Source: Xanthomonas cucurbitae | GTDB taxonomy: Bacteria > Pseudomonadota > Gammaproteobacteria > Xanthomonadales > Xanthomonadaceae | Assembly (NCBI RefSeq): GCF_002939885.1 | Contig: NZ_MDED01000002.1 | Coordinates: forward strand, 1 to 64,000 | Length of the DNA stretch: 64,000 nt | Direction: 5' to 3' | Shown here: positions 19,593-28,677 of the stretch, piece by piece | Layout: every line of letters begins with the position of its first letter | How positions within the stretch are numbered: the stretch's first letter is position 1 | Notes under the pieces: generated by a model | Told to the model about the DNA's origin: nothing | Databases searched by the model: none | What the model saw: the letters and a program-made list of their open reading frames with translations, nothing else | Position numbers and translations under genes: made by a program

Positions 19593-20293
19593 TGCAGGCA
19601 TCCTTCTGTGTGGCGCACGATCGAACGGCGTGCCTGCATCGCAATGCGGCAAAGAACACGCCGGATCAGCGCCTGGCGATATGCGGGGTCGTTGAACATC
19701 GACGACTGCCGACAGTCGTCGGCAATGCACGATGGAAACGCACAATGAAACAAGGCGCACAACCAAAGCCACGACAGGCAGGCAGGTTGTTTAGGCGCTT
19801 GTCCCCGAACAAATTAGGACCAGGCTAGCAACTCGCGAATCTTTTGGACCGTGCAACAATCACGAAATGCATGCATCCAAGGAAATTCATTCTCAAAAAT
19901 GTGATTTCTGATATCCATCAGAAAGCATATCGGCACTCATTCCCGGTTCTGCAAACCACCGGTCACTGTGCGAGCGGAAGATACCGAACGCACCTGATCC
20001 TGAAGCTGGACAACACACTTGCGTCGAGGCGGCAAGCATGACGCCAAGCAGCGGCACGTGCTTCCGTTGAGCATCATCGGCAGTTGCAGACACCATCCGG
20101 CAGCATCGCTGCGGGCACTGCTGACCATCACGGTGACGCACGTGCAAGATCGTCAGTCCATCACATCACATGCGTCTTGCACGTAGATGACAAAGAACAT
20201 CTCGCGACGATACGCACACCGCTGTTTCGATTGGCATGTATCAGCGCCCTCGGCGCACGCTGCGGCACGCAGGCCGCAGCGCGTGAGCAGACT
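19593..20293. other. AT-richer intergenic region upstream of the peptide synthetase
   Basis: 701 bases between the divergently pointing synthetase start and the speA stop. Roughly 19790-20000 is clearly richer in A/T than its surroundings. It must hold the promoter of the synthetase-glycosyltransferase pair. The short frames here have no recognisable motif and I call none. A stem (CGCTGCGG 20258-20265 / CCGCAGCG 20274-20281) beyond the speA stop may be its terminator. Confidence 0.5.
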
Positions 20294-22180
20294 TCAACTC
20301 AAGGGTTCGTCGGACAGGTAGGTGTAACCAGTCAATCCGGCTTCCAGCGCCTGGCTCAACTCCTGCGCGCGTTCCGGCGTCAGCTGCGCGGCGGCGATGC
20401 GCTCGGCATAGGTCGCGCGCAACGTGTCCAGGTGATAGCCCACGTAATCGAGCATCACATCGGTGGTATCACCACGCCGCTGCTGCACGATGCGATATCC
20501 ATCGCCGTCCACCGCTACTTCCACCGCGTCGGTATCGCCGAACAGGTTATGGATGTCGCCCAGGATTTCCTGGTAGGCACCGACCAGGAAGAAGCCGATG
20601 CGATAGCTTTCGCCGGCATTGAGACTGTGCAGCGGCAGCGAGCTATCCAGGCTTTCGTTCTCGACATAGGTCTTGACCATGCCATCCGAGTCGCAGGTCA
20701 TGTCGGCGATGATGCCGCGCCGCTGCGGCGCCTCGTTCAGGCGCTCGATCGGCACGATCGGGAACACCTGATCGATCGCCCACACATCCGGAATTGATTC
20801 GAACACGCTGAAGTTGACGAAGTACTTGTCCACCAGTCGCTCGTTGAGCTCGTCCAGCACCGGGCGGTGGCTCTTTTCGTCGAAGCTCAAACGTGCGCGC
20901 ACGCCGTGGGCAATGGCATAGAACAGGTCGTCGATGCGCGCGCGGTGGGTCAGGTCGATCTGGCCCAGCGCATAGGCGCTCAAGCCTTCGGCATGGAAGT
21001 GCTGGGCCTCCTGGAACAGTTCCACCGCCGGACGCACGTCCAGTTCGCCGTGGATCTCCCGCAGGTGGCGGATGGCCGCCGGCTCGTCGTCGTGCGCATC
21101 CGGCACGCGGCCTTCCGGCGCCTGCTCCACTTCGGAGACGTTGGCGATCAGCACCGCGTGGTGGGCGGTCATCGCGCGGCCGCATTCGGTGACGATGCGC
21201 GGTGGAGTCAGGCCGTGTTCTTCGCAGGCGCTGGCCAGCGGCTGCACGATATTGCTGGCGTAGGAATGCAGGCCGTAGTTGATCGAGCAATAGCTGCGCG
21301 AGCGCGTACCTTCGTAGTCGATGCCCAGGCCGCCACCGACGTCCACGTGGCTGATCTTCGCGCCCAGGCGCGAGAGCTCCACGAAATAGCGCGTGGCTTC
21401 GCGCATGCCATTGGCGATGTCGCGCACGTTGGAAATCTGCGAACCCATGTGGAAATGCAGCAGGTTCAGGCTGTCGGCGTATTCGGTGTCACGCAGCGAC
21501 TTCCACAGGTCCAGCACCTGACGCGGCGACAGCCCGAACTTGGCCTTGTCGCCGCCGCTGTTCTGCCATTTGCCCGCGCCCAGCGAGGCCAGGCGCATGC
21601 GCACGCCCAGGCCCGGCTTGATGTCCAGCGCGCGTGCCTCTTCCAGCACCAGCGTCAGCTCGGACGGCTTTTCGATGACGATGAAGGTCTGCAGGCCCAG
21701 CTTGCGGCCGATCAGCGCCAGGCGGATGTATTCGCGGTCCTTGTAGCCATTGCAGACGATCAGCCCACCCGGACGCGACAGCGCCAGCACCGCCATCAGC
21801 TCCGGCTTGCTGCCCGCTTCCAGGCCGAAGCCCTCACCGTGATGGCCGGCCAGGGTGCCGGCCACGCCACGGTGCTGGTTGACCTTGATCGGGTACACGG
21901 CCGTGTAGCCGCCGGCGTAGTCCCATTCCGACTGCGCCTGCGCGAAGGCCGCCTGCAGCTTGCCCAGGCGCTGGCCCAGGATGTCAGGGAAACGCAACAG
22001 CAGCGGCAGTTTGGCCCCGGCCGCACGCGCGGCATCCACCACTTCGGGCAGCGACACTGCCGGGCCATCGGCGGTCGGTTTGACCACCACATGGCCGGCG
22101 GCGTTCACATCGAAATACCCATCGGCCCAATGCGGGATCGAGTAGGTCTTGCGGGCTTGGTCGAGGGACCAATCGCTCAT
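20294..22180 (-). CDS. speA: Biosynthetic arginine decarboxylase
   Basis: PLP enzyme of the alanine-racemase fold, 628 aa, converting arginine to agmatine, the first step of the agmatine route to polyamines. Seen: YPIKVNQHRGV with the PLP lysine near residue 95, the glycine-rich HVDVGGGLGIDYEG segment near 270, and the HFHMGSQISN segment. ATG 22180 (MSDWSLDQARKTYSIPHWA) is the family N terminus; the frame remains open upstream without support. Divergent from speE, so synthesis of agmatine and spermidine can be coordinated from one intergenic region. Confidence 0.95.
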   Translation of the reverse strand: MSDWSLDQARKTYSIPHWADGYFDVNAAGHVVVKPTADGPAVSLPEVVDAARAAGAKLPLLLRFPDILGQRLGKLQAAFAQAQSEWDYAGGYTAVYPIKVNQHRGVAGTLAGHHGEGFGLEAGSKPELMAVLALSRPGGLIVCNGYKDREYIRLALIGRKLGLQTFIVIEKPSELTLVLEEARALDIKPGLGVRMRLASLGAGKWQNSGGDKAKFGLSPRQVLDLWKSLRDTEYADSLNLLHFHMGSQISNVRDIANGMREATRYFVELSRLGAKISHVDVGGGLGIDYEGTRSRSYCSINYGLHSYASNIVQPLASACEEHGLTPPRIVTECGRAMTAHHAVLIANVSEVEQAPEGRVPDAHDDEPAAIRHLREIHGELDVRPAVELFQEAQHFHAEGLSAYALGQIDLTHRARIDDLFYAIAHGVRARLSFDEKSHRPVLDELNERLVDKYFVNFSVFESIPDVWAIDQVFPIVPIERLNEAPQRRGIIADMTCDSDGMVKTYVENESLDSSLPLHSLNAGESYRIGFFLVGAYQEILGDIHNLFGDTDAVEVAVDGDGYRIVQQRRGDTTDVMLDYVGYHLDTLRATYAERIAAAQLTPERAQELSQALEAGLTGYTYLSDEPLS

Positions 22181-22210
22181 TTCGTTGTCTCGGCTGGGGC
22201 AAAAGGGCGT

Positions 22211-22250
22211 GAATTGTAACGCCTGGCATGGACAGGGTCCGTTACAATCC
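22211..22250. promoter_or_regulatory. Symmetric divergent promoter region of speA and speE
   Basis: GTTACAAT occurs in both orientations: on the plus strand at 22241-22248 and on the minus strand at 22220-22213, separated by 20 bases. Each copy contains TACAAT, a good -10 hexamer pointing toward its own gene. The predicted start for speA would leave a leader of about 25 nt and for speE about 160 nt. No strong -35 hexamers are visible, so the palindrome could instead be an operator. Confidence 0.45.
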
Positions 22251-22340
22251 GCGCCGACTTCACGCCCCGCTCCTGGTCGGATCGGGGCCGAGCAAGGGTC
22301 AGCCGCTGCGCCATCTGACTGCACGCGGCTGCGCCCAGCC

Positions 22341-22383
22341 CTCATCCGGCGCTTTGCGCCACCTTCTCCCGGTGGGAGAAGGG
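22341..22383. repeat. Double-hairpin dispersed repeat in the speE leader
   Basis: CTCATCCGGC opens an element with two perfect hairpins: GGCGC-TTT-GCGCC (22348-22360) and CCTTCTCCC-GGT-GGGAGAAGG (22362-22382). Elements of this type are scattered through Xanthomonas intergenic DNA (recalled, not searched). It lies 31 bases before the speE ATG, within the predicted mRNA leader, so it may influence speE expression. Confidence 0.7.
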
Positions 22384-22413
22384 ACAGCTCCCCTTCCTTT
22401 TTAGGATTTTTGC

Positions 22414-23271
22414 ATGAGCAGCAACGACAACTGGTACATCGAACACTTCCAGCCCACCGGCTCGGCCATCGGCTTTCGCATCAGCGGCAAGCTGGACGAG
22501 GTGCAGTCCCCGTTCCAGAAGATCGAGATCTACCAGACCACCGATTGGGGCAAGCTGATGCTCATCGACGGCGCGGTGATGCTGACCAGCCGCGACAATT
22601 TCTTCTACCACGAGATGATCAGCCACCCGGCGTTGTTCACCCACCCCGCGCCCAAGCGCGTGGTCATCATCGGTGGCGGCGACTGCGGCACGCTGCGCGA
22701 GGTGCTCAAGCACCCGGGCGTGGAAAGCGCCACCCAATGCGATATCGACGAGCAGGTCACACGCATGTCGGAGAAATATTTCCCCGAGCTGTGCGATTCC
22801 AACCACGACGCGCGCGCCGAGCTGCTGTTCGACGACGGCGTGGCCTACATGGCCAACTGCCCGGCCGGCAGCGTGGATATCGTGATCGTCGATTCCACCG
22901 ATCCGGTGGGGCCAGCCGAAGGCCTGTTCAACAAGGCGTTCTACGAGAGCTGCTTCAAGGCACTGAAGGACGACGGCCTGCTGGTGCAGCAGTCCGAATC
23001 GCCGCTGGCATTGCTGGACCTCATCAACGCAATGCGCACCGAGATGGGCAAGGCCGGCTTCCAGTCGTTCAAGACCCTGCCGTTCCCGCAGCCGTGCTAC
23101 CCCACCGGCTGGTGGAGCGTGACCATGGCCAGCAAGCAGGCCAGGGCCGATTTCGCGTTCCGCAAGGCCGATGCGCAGGCCAAGGGCTTCGACACGCTGT
23201 ACTACACCGCGCACCTGCACACCGGCGTGCTCGTGGCCCCGCCGTTCGTGGCCAAGGCGCTGGGTGAGTAA
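22414..23271 (+). CDS. speE: Spermidine synthase (polyamine aminopropyltransferase)
   Basis: 285 aa; transfers the aminopropyl group of decarboxylated S-adenosylmethionine to putrescine. Seen: N-terminal beta domain (WYIEHFQ, FQKIEIYQTTDWGKLMLIDG), the cofactor motif IIGGGDCGTLREV near residue 86, the acidic catalytic segment DSTDPVGPAEGL near 158, and PCYPTGWWS near 228. AGGA precedes the ATG. Divergent from speA; together they cover two of the steps from arginine to spermidine. speB and speD are not in the window. Confidence 0.95.
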   Translation: MSSNDNWYIEHFQPTGSAIGFRISGKLDEVQSPFQKIEIYQTTDWGKLMLIDGAVMLTSRDNFFYHEMISHPALFTHPAPKRVVIIGGGDCGTLREVLKHPGVESATQCDIDEQVTRMSEKYFPELCDSNHDARAELLFDDGVAYMANCPAGSVDIVIVDSTDPVGPAEGLFNKAFYESCFKALKDDGLLVQQSESPLALLDLINAMRTEMGKAGFQSFKTLPFPQPCYPTGWWSVTMASKQARADFAFRKADAQAKGFDTLYYTAHLHTGVLVAPPFVAKALGE

Positions 23272-23487
23272 GCGCGCTTGGCATCGCGGGTGCCGCTGCG
23301 CGCTCGCGATGGCCTGGTCACTGCCGGCCTTGCGTAGGCACCAGAGTCAGGCGGAAAGGTCGTTGTCAGCGGCCTGCCGGCGGAGGCATCACCGGTCACG
23401 ACCGTGCTGCTTCCCACACGTTCGCAGGTGCACCTGCCTGTCGGCCTCGCCGTCGTGTTTTCACGTCACGCCCAGCGGCGCGGCCGC

Positions 23488-24093
23488 TTACAGCCTTGCC
23501 AGTATCTCAGCCTTCTTCGCGTCGAATTCCTGCTGCGTGACCAGCCCGGCATCGAGCAGCTGCTTCAACTTGCCCAGTGCCTGCATCGGATCCTCTGCCG
23601 CAGGCGCTTGTGGCGCCGATGCGGGTGGAAGGTGCGCTGGCGGTGCGTGCACCACCACGCCACCGGCCGACACGCGCAGCTTCTCGATTTCCAGCTGCTG
23701 GCGTTTCTCGTAGGCGGCCTCCTCCACTTGCTGCGCGTAGGCGTACACCCGCCGCGCCTGCTTCTTGGGCAGGCTATCCACTGACAGATAGGCGCCCTGC
23801 GTGGTGCGGCACATGACCGTCGCCCCCAGCATCTGCTCGCTCATGTGTACATCGAGCACTTCACGCCAGGGGACATCACGAAACGTCATGCCGAACAACT
23901 TCGGATAGACCACGATGAACCGGCGGTTGGTCAGCACCACTGCATCGGGCGACAGGTTCATCACCATCTTCTTCTGCACGGCGATGTACTCGACCTGCTC
24001 GTCGCGGGTCAGCAACTCGGTGACCTTGGGCAGGATCTTGCCCACGGCCACCGGGTCTTGCTCGTCTGTCAAAAATTGCGCCAATGCGTCCAT
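23488..24093 (-). CDS. PH-like and SHOCT domain protein
   Basis: 201 aa, apparently cytoplasmic. Residues about 25-120 form a bacterial pleckstrin-homology-like domain (VVLTNRRFIVVYPK, FRDVPWREVLDVHMSEQ, a motif pair typical of bPH proteins). A Pro/Ala-rich spacer leads to a C-terminal SHOCT domain (ALGKLKQLLDAGLVTQQEFD, then KKAEIL). SHOCT modules are short C-terminal helices thought to mediate oligomerisation. No partner gene is adjacent. Role unknown. Confidence 0.82.
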   Translation of the reverse strand: MDALAQFLTDEQDPVAVGKILPKVTELLTRDEQVEYIAVQKKMVMNLSPDAVVLTNRRFIVVYPKLFGMTFRDVPWREVLDVHMSEQMLGATVMCRTTQGAYLSVDSLPKKQARRVYAYAQQVEEAAYEKRQQLEIEKLRVSAGGVVVHAPPAHLPPASAPQAPAAEDPMQALGKLKQLLDAGLVTQQEFDAKKAEILARL

Positions 24094-24238
24094 CTGCCCT
24101 TTCCAATGGCTGAGTCACTGCGTTGACCGTGACACTACAATACCCCGCATGGATGCCTGTGCAACGCCGGTGACCGTGCGCGGTGCGGCTCAAACAGGAT
24201 CTTTGGCTGCAGCGTTGCTGATGCCACGCTGCCTGGGG

Positions 24239-24270
24239 CAGAAGGGCGGACGCTGCAGCCCGCCCTTCTG
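24239..24270. terminator. Perfect 11-bp hairpin after the outer-membrane protein gene
   Basis: CAGAAGGGCGG (24239-24249) pairs with CCGCCCTTCTG (24260-24270) across a 10-base loop, 16 bases beyond the minus-strand stop at 24286. No T-run follows on the minus strand, so it may be a weak terminator or an mRNA 3'-stabilising hairpin. Confidence 0.5.
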
Positions 24271-24285
24271 GACTATTCGCTCAGC

Positions 24286-25074
24286 TTAGAAACGGACTTC
24301 GAGTGAGGCGTTCAACACATCGGCTCGGTTGATGGTGAAGTCTTCTTCGCTGTAGTCGTTGGCGTAGAGATAGCGCGTGAACTGACCACTTAAACTGACA
24401 TGCCGGCCAAGATCGATGCCCAATCCAGCGCCCAGATAAGCCCCATAGAAACGATCGCCGTCATAGCCGACAGACTCACCGCCCCAGTAACCCAGGCGAA
24501 CCGAGGCGAACACCGGGCTGTCGCCGAAATTGAACCGCGCGTTCCCACCTAATCCTCCGAAACGAGCAGATGGGGCGAAAGCATCATCGGAGCTAAAGCG
24601 CTCGATATGTCCTGCAAAAGCCTCGATGCCGATCAGCGTGACCGCACCAGCACGCCAGCGATAGCCCACGCTCCCGCCAAGCATGTCCTGTTTGACGTCT
24701 TCAAACACCTCTGCCCTGCCACCCTGCACACCAAGGAAGACACCGCTTTTGAGGCGCTGTTCTTCTTCGCGCGGCGGCGGAGGTACATAGGCAGGCGCGA
24801 CAGGCGCTGCCACTGCCGAGGTCTGCTCAGTCACCGTGCTGAAACCACTGGGCTCACCCGTTCCGCTTCCACCGACGGCCACCGGCGCTCCGCCGGTGCC
24901 GGCTTGCGCAGGGCGCGCCGATGGCGCTGCCGGCGCGGCGGCGCCCTGAGTGCCGGCCTGCTGCTTTTGCTGTTGACGATAATTATCCCAGCCGCGCGAC
25001 AAGGATTGCGCTGAGGCCTGAGCCGTGACGCCAAGCGCCGTGCAGGCCAATAGCAGTGTTGCGGTCCTTTTCAT
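24286..25074 (-). CDS. Outer-membrane beta-barrel protein
   Basis: 262 aa. Signal peptide MKRTATLLLACTALGVTAQA at residues 1-20, a Gln/Ala/Pro-rich low-complexity stretch to about residue 100, then a small barrel of alternating strands (GVFLGVQGGRAEVFED, YGAYLGAGLGIDL) ending in SLEVRF. The terminal phenylalanine is the standard BAM recognition signal. The fold looks like OmpA/OprF-like or Opa-type eight-stranded barrels. Start at 25074 is fixed by an AGGGGG Shine-Dalgarno seven bases upstream. Ligand unknown. Confidence 0.82.
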   Translation of the reverse strand: MKRTATLLLACTALGVTAQASAQSLSRGWDNYRQQQKQQAGTQGAAAPAAPSARPAQAGTGGAPVAVGGSGTGEPSGFSTVTEQTSAVAAPVAPAYVPPPPREEEQRLKSGVFLGVQGGRAEVFEDVKQDMLGGSVGYRWRAGAVTLIGIEAFAGHIERFSSDDAFAPSARFGGLGGNARFNFGDSPVFASVRLGYWGGESVGYDGDRFYGAYLGAGLGIDLGRHVSLSGQFTRYLYANDYSEEDFTINRADVLNASLEVRF

Positions 25075-25498
25075 CACATCCCCCTGAATGGTCGTCCCTC
25101 GTTTCCGCATCCTTACGCGCGCAGGCGGACCTGACGGGCGTCGGAAGTGGCATCGCTGCCGGTCATCTTTCGGGGGCGTCCCCACAGCGCGCGATACCGC
25201 CAAACCATCGCAGGCGACCTGGACAGGTATGCAAGCATGGGCGCGCTGCAGCCCCCTTGACCGCAGCGCGCACAGTGTCTGGAGTCGTTGTCGCTGTCAA
25301 GAAGCGCTCGGCCTGGTGGGCGACCGGGAGCGAACCCTGGCCGCACCTGCCCGCTGACTGGGTGCGTTCGAACGTCTCCATCCCGCGATACCAGCCTGTC
25401 GCAACGGAAGCCGCAGGCGACAGGCTGGTTCAGGGCACGCCCGTCTCGGGTACCCGCCAGGTCACCGAAGCGGGGCATGCCCGCCGCCACGCCCGCCG
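25075..25498. other. Intergenic region with a long inverted repeat, no gene
   Basis: 424 bases between two minus-strand genes. A perfect 13-bp inverted repeat, ACCAGCCTGTCGC (25390-25402) and GCGACAGGCTGGT (25417-25429), lies about 70 bases beyond the hexosaminidase stop and could end that transcript. No supported coding frame. Confidence 0.6.
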
Positions 25499-27466
25499 CT
25501 ATGGTGTGGTGGCAGACGCCGCCGCTGGCGACCGATACGCGATCAGCTGCGGCGCCTCGGCCACGAACCGATCCAGCACGCCATCGGCGATCTTGACCGG
25601 TCCGCCGAAGCGCGTGGCGCCGGGAATCGATGGAATCGCGGCCGCCTTGGCCGCAACCGCGGCCGCATCGGCAAACAACGCCGTTGCCTCGCTGCTGCCG
25701 CGATTGGCCGCCTCCAGGCCGGCTGCGGTCTGCCGCAGCGCGCGGCCCCAGCCTTCCATCGCCTCCAACCACGGGCGTGATTGCTCGGCAAAGCCCTTGT
25801 CGGACACGCCGTCGCGGATGCGTTGCGGTGCGGCGGCGATCTCGTCGGCGGTGCGCGCCAATTCGGCAATCGCCTGGCTGCGTGCTGCCGTATCGCCCAG
25901 CGCGATCGCTTCGCGCACATGGTCGAGCACGGCCTTCAGGCGCGGCGCCTGTTCCTGCCACGGCTGGCTGCCGAAGGTGGGCGCCAGGTGCTGGGTATCG
26001 AAGAAGGTCAGCAATGCCGCCGTGACACGCGCATCGCCACCGGCCAGGTCGCGCGCCGCCGCATGCCAGGTGCGTTGCGCGTCGTAGCCTTTGTCGTTCC
26101 AGGCGTACGCCGTCAGCCCCATCACCGCAACGCGGCTGGGTACTTCCTGGTTCATCGGGTTGGATACGATGCCCGACAGCTCGGCCGACAGCCCCGCCTC
26201 GCGCCGTGCATACGGCGCCATCAGCAGGCGCCCGGCCGAGGTTTCGAAATCGTTGACCGGGTAGTTGTCCCACAACAGCGTCTTGCGGCCGAACGTCTTG
26301 GTGGCCGCGCGTGCATCCGGAATGGAAATGGCCGGCGGCACCACGTCGGTACCGGTCCACTGCACCACGATCTTCGGGTCCAGATGCTTGCGCAGCGCTT
26401 CCTTGTACGGGCTCTCCTTGGCGTCGAAGTATTCGGTGGGCACCATGATGAGTTCCGATGCCGCATCGTGGCGGGCAACCAGATCGGCCTGCACCAGGTT
26501 GAGCAGATGCGATTGCGCAATGCCTGCCGCCTGTGCGCCAGACTCACCGAAGGTGGTCTTGTCACGCTCGCAGTTCCATTTGGTGTATTCGATATCGTCC
26601 AGCGCCACGTAGAAGCTGCGCACGCCCAGCGCGCGGAAGGCATCGAACTTGCGCAGCAAGGCCTTGGCATCGGCCGGGTCGGAGAAGCACACCGTCGGAC
26701 CCGGCGAGATCGCGTAGACGAAATCGACATGGTTGCGCTTGGCGGTGGCCACCAGTTGGCCCAGCGCCTTCAGGGTCGCCTTCGGGTACGGCGCGCGCCA
26801 GCGGTCGCGCGCATACGGGTCGTCCTTGGGGCTGTAGATGTAGGTATTGGCCTTGGTGCGCGCAAGGAAATCGATGTGCTTGATGCGATCGCTCATCGAC
26901 CACGGCGCGCCGTAGAAGCCCTCGATCGTGCCGCGGATCGGCATGGCCGGGTAATCCTGGATCGTCAGCGTCGGAATGGCCGGCCGCTCGACCAGCTGGC
27001 GCAGCGTCTGCGCGGCATGGAACAGGCCATCGCCGTCGTGGCCGGCCAGCGTGATGAGGCCGCTGCCCAGCGCCACGCTGGCCAGCGTATAGCCTTCGGC
27101 ATGGGTGTCCTGGCTGGCCTTGCTACGCGTCAGCGCATCGCGCACCACCTCAGCCTCGCCGGTCCCGACCACCACATGCGGACGGTCGAAGCTGGCAGGC
27201 AGACGCGAGGCAGTGGCAATCTTGGAGACCCCGGCCGAACCGAGCACGCGGCGCACCAGCGCGACTGCGGCCGGGTCGGCGCCCGGCGCCACCACCAGTA
27301 CCACCGAGTCTCCCAGCGTGATCGTCCGGCCATCCAGGCTGATCGACACCGGGGTGGGGAAGATGGGCGGCTGTGTGACCGGTTCGGCCAGCGCCGGCAA
27401 TGCCAGGGCCAGCGCCATCAATACCGGGAGCAGGCGCGCGCCCCGCTGCCTGTTGCCTAGCCGCAT
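25499..27466 (-). CDS. GH84 beta-N-acetylglucosaminidase (O-GlcNAcase/hyaluronidase-like), exported
   Basis: 655 aa. Signal peptide at about residues 1-26 (PVLMALALALPALA), a GH20b-like N-terminal alpha/beta domain to about 150, then the GH84 barrel beginning RGTIEGFYGAPWS near residue 170. The adjacent catalytic aspartates are in YVALDDIEY near 288. Downstream TYIYSPKDDPYARDRWR is also characteristic. It should release beta-linked GlcNAc by substrate-assisted catalysis in the periplasm or outside. ATG 27466 has GGAG nine bases upstream. Just upstream lie repeated GGTATT sites, suggesting control by an amino-sugar regulator. Natural substrate (N-glycan, peptidoglycan or chitin-derived) unknown. 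Confidence 0.9.
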   Translation of the reverse strand: MRLGNRQRGARLLPVLMALALALPALAEPVTQPPIFPTPVSISLDGRTITLGDSVVLVVAPGADPAAVALVRRVLGSAGVSKIATASRLPASFDRPHVVVGTGEAEVVRDALTRSKASQDTHAEGYTLASVALGSGLITLAGHDGDGLFHAAQTLRQLVERPAIPTLTIQDYPAMPIRGTIEGFYGAPWSMSDRIKHIDFLARTKANTYIYSPKDDPYARDRWRAPYPKATLKALGQLVATAKRNHVDFVYAISPGPTVCFSDPADAKALLRKFDAFRALGVRSFYVALDDIEYTKWNCERDKTTFGESGAQAAGIAQSHLLNLVQADLVARHDAASELIMVPTEYFDAKESPYKEALRKHLDPKIVVQWTGTDVVPPAISIPDARAATKTFGRKTLLWDNYPVNDFETSAGRLLMAPYARREAGLSAELSGIVSNPMNQEVPSRVAVMGLTAYAWNDKGYDAQRTWHAAARDLAGGDARVTAALLTFFDTQHLAPTFGSQPWQEQAPRLKAVLDHVREAIALGDTAARSQAIAELARTADEIAAAPQRIRDGVSDKGFAEQSRPWLEAMEGWGRALRQTAAGLEAANRGSSEATALFADAAAVAAKAAAIPSIPGATRFGGPVKIADGVLDRFVAEAPQLIAYRSPAAASATTP

Positions 27467-27476
27467 ATCGAACTCC

Positions 27477-27493
27477 GGTATTGGAATGGTATT
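27477..27493 (-). promoter_or_regulatory. Operator-like direct repeat, copy 1 (GH84 gene)
   Basis: GGTATTGGAATGGTATT on the plus strand: two GGTATT hexamers 11 bases apart, about one helical turn, ending 11 bases before the GH84 ATG. A near-identical copy is at 27629-27645. Its position over the leader fits a repressor site. Confidence 0.55.
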
Positions 27494-27628
27494 ACTGCCT
27501 AGAGTAGGCAACTCGCGCCCCCGCGACAAGCGCAACCGGTTCTGCGCCCGCGCACCTTCTCAAGCAAGCTGGCACAGTCTCCGGCAGTCCGTGAGATCAC
27601 TCAGACATAGCGACAGCCGAGCGTCTTC

Positions 27629-27645
27629 GGTATTGAAATGGTATG
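27629..27645 (-). promoter_or_regulatory. Operator-like direct repeat, copy 2 (GH84 gene)
   Basis: GGTATTGAAATGGTATG matches copy 1 at 15 of 17 bases and is centred 152 bases further upstream. Two sites at this distance could allow looping. Confidence 0.5.
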
Positions 27646-27853
27646 AATTCCGGGATCATTCGCGGCCTGCCGCGCCCGCAGCGCGCCCAGGCCGGCCACT
27701 ACCGGCACGGCCAGCATCGCGCAGAGGTGGTTTCAAGACGCCAATGGAGCAGCCGGGGGCTTGCAACATGAGCGTGCAAGGTGATTCCAGGCACCCTCGC
27801 AGGCGCCGACCTGGCGACACTTCCGTCAGGTGGGCACGCCGGCAGCGTGCGCG

Positions 27854-28291
<438 letters not shown>

Positions 28292-28377
28292 CTATCCTTA
28301 CCGCCTGCCGACTGCCTTGCCGATGTCCCGCGTGTTCCGGCCTGCATTAGGCTTCTGACGAACCTGCGGAGACCACC

Positions 28378-28662
28378 ATGATCGATTTCAATCAGCTCGA
28401 CGACCTCGCCCGCCGCCTCAGCGACCTGGTGCCGCCGGGCCTGCGCCAATCGCGCGAAGAACTGCAGAGCACCTTCAAGGGTGCCTTGCAGGCCGGCTTG
28501 GGCAAGCTGGACCTGGTCACCCGCGAGGAGTTCGACGTGCAGCGCGCCGTGCTGCTGCGCACGCGCGAAAAACTCGACGCACTGGAGCAGGCCGTCGCCG
28601 CCCTGGAAGCACGCGCAACCGGCACGCCGCCCAGTGCGGCGCCCGCCTCCAATACCCCCTGA
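28378..28662 (+). CDS. ubiK: Ubiquinone biosynthesis accessory factor (BMFP-domain coiled coil)
   Basis: 94 aa, YqiC/UbiK family. The N-terminal half is amphipathic helix (LDDLARRLSDLVPPGL, SREELQSTFKGALQAGL), the middle carries the family motif KLDLVTREEFDVQRAVL, and the C-terminal half is a coiled coil (REKLDALEQAVAALEA). It trimerises and works with UbiJ in aerobic ubiquinone synthesis. It sits 15 bases before comM, the usual neighbour (yifB) in Xanthomonadaceae and other gammaproteobacteria. Confidence 0.88.
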   Translation: MIDFNQLDDLARRLSDLVPPGLRQSREELQSTFKGALQAGLGKLDLVTREEFDVQRAVLLRTREKLDALEQAVAALEARATGTPPSAAPASNTP

Positions 28663-28677
28663 CCCGAGCCTGCCACC

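Larger units (their letters stand above)
27467..27853. other. Intergenic region between glnB and the GH84 gene
   Basis: 387 bases downstream of glnB and upstream of the GH84 gene, both minus strand. It holds the two GGTATT repeats described separately; no coding frame is supported. Confidence 0.6.

Noticed and set aside
19844-20147. Short frames on both strands in the AT-richer intergenic region
   Set aside because: They lack motifs, good starts and typical codon use; treated as non-coding.
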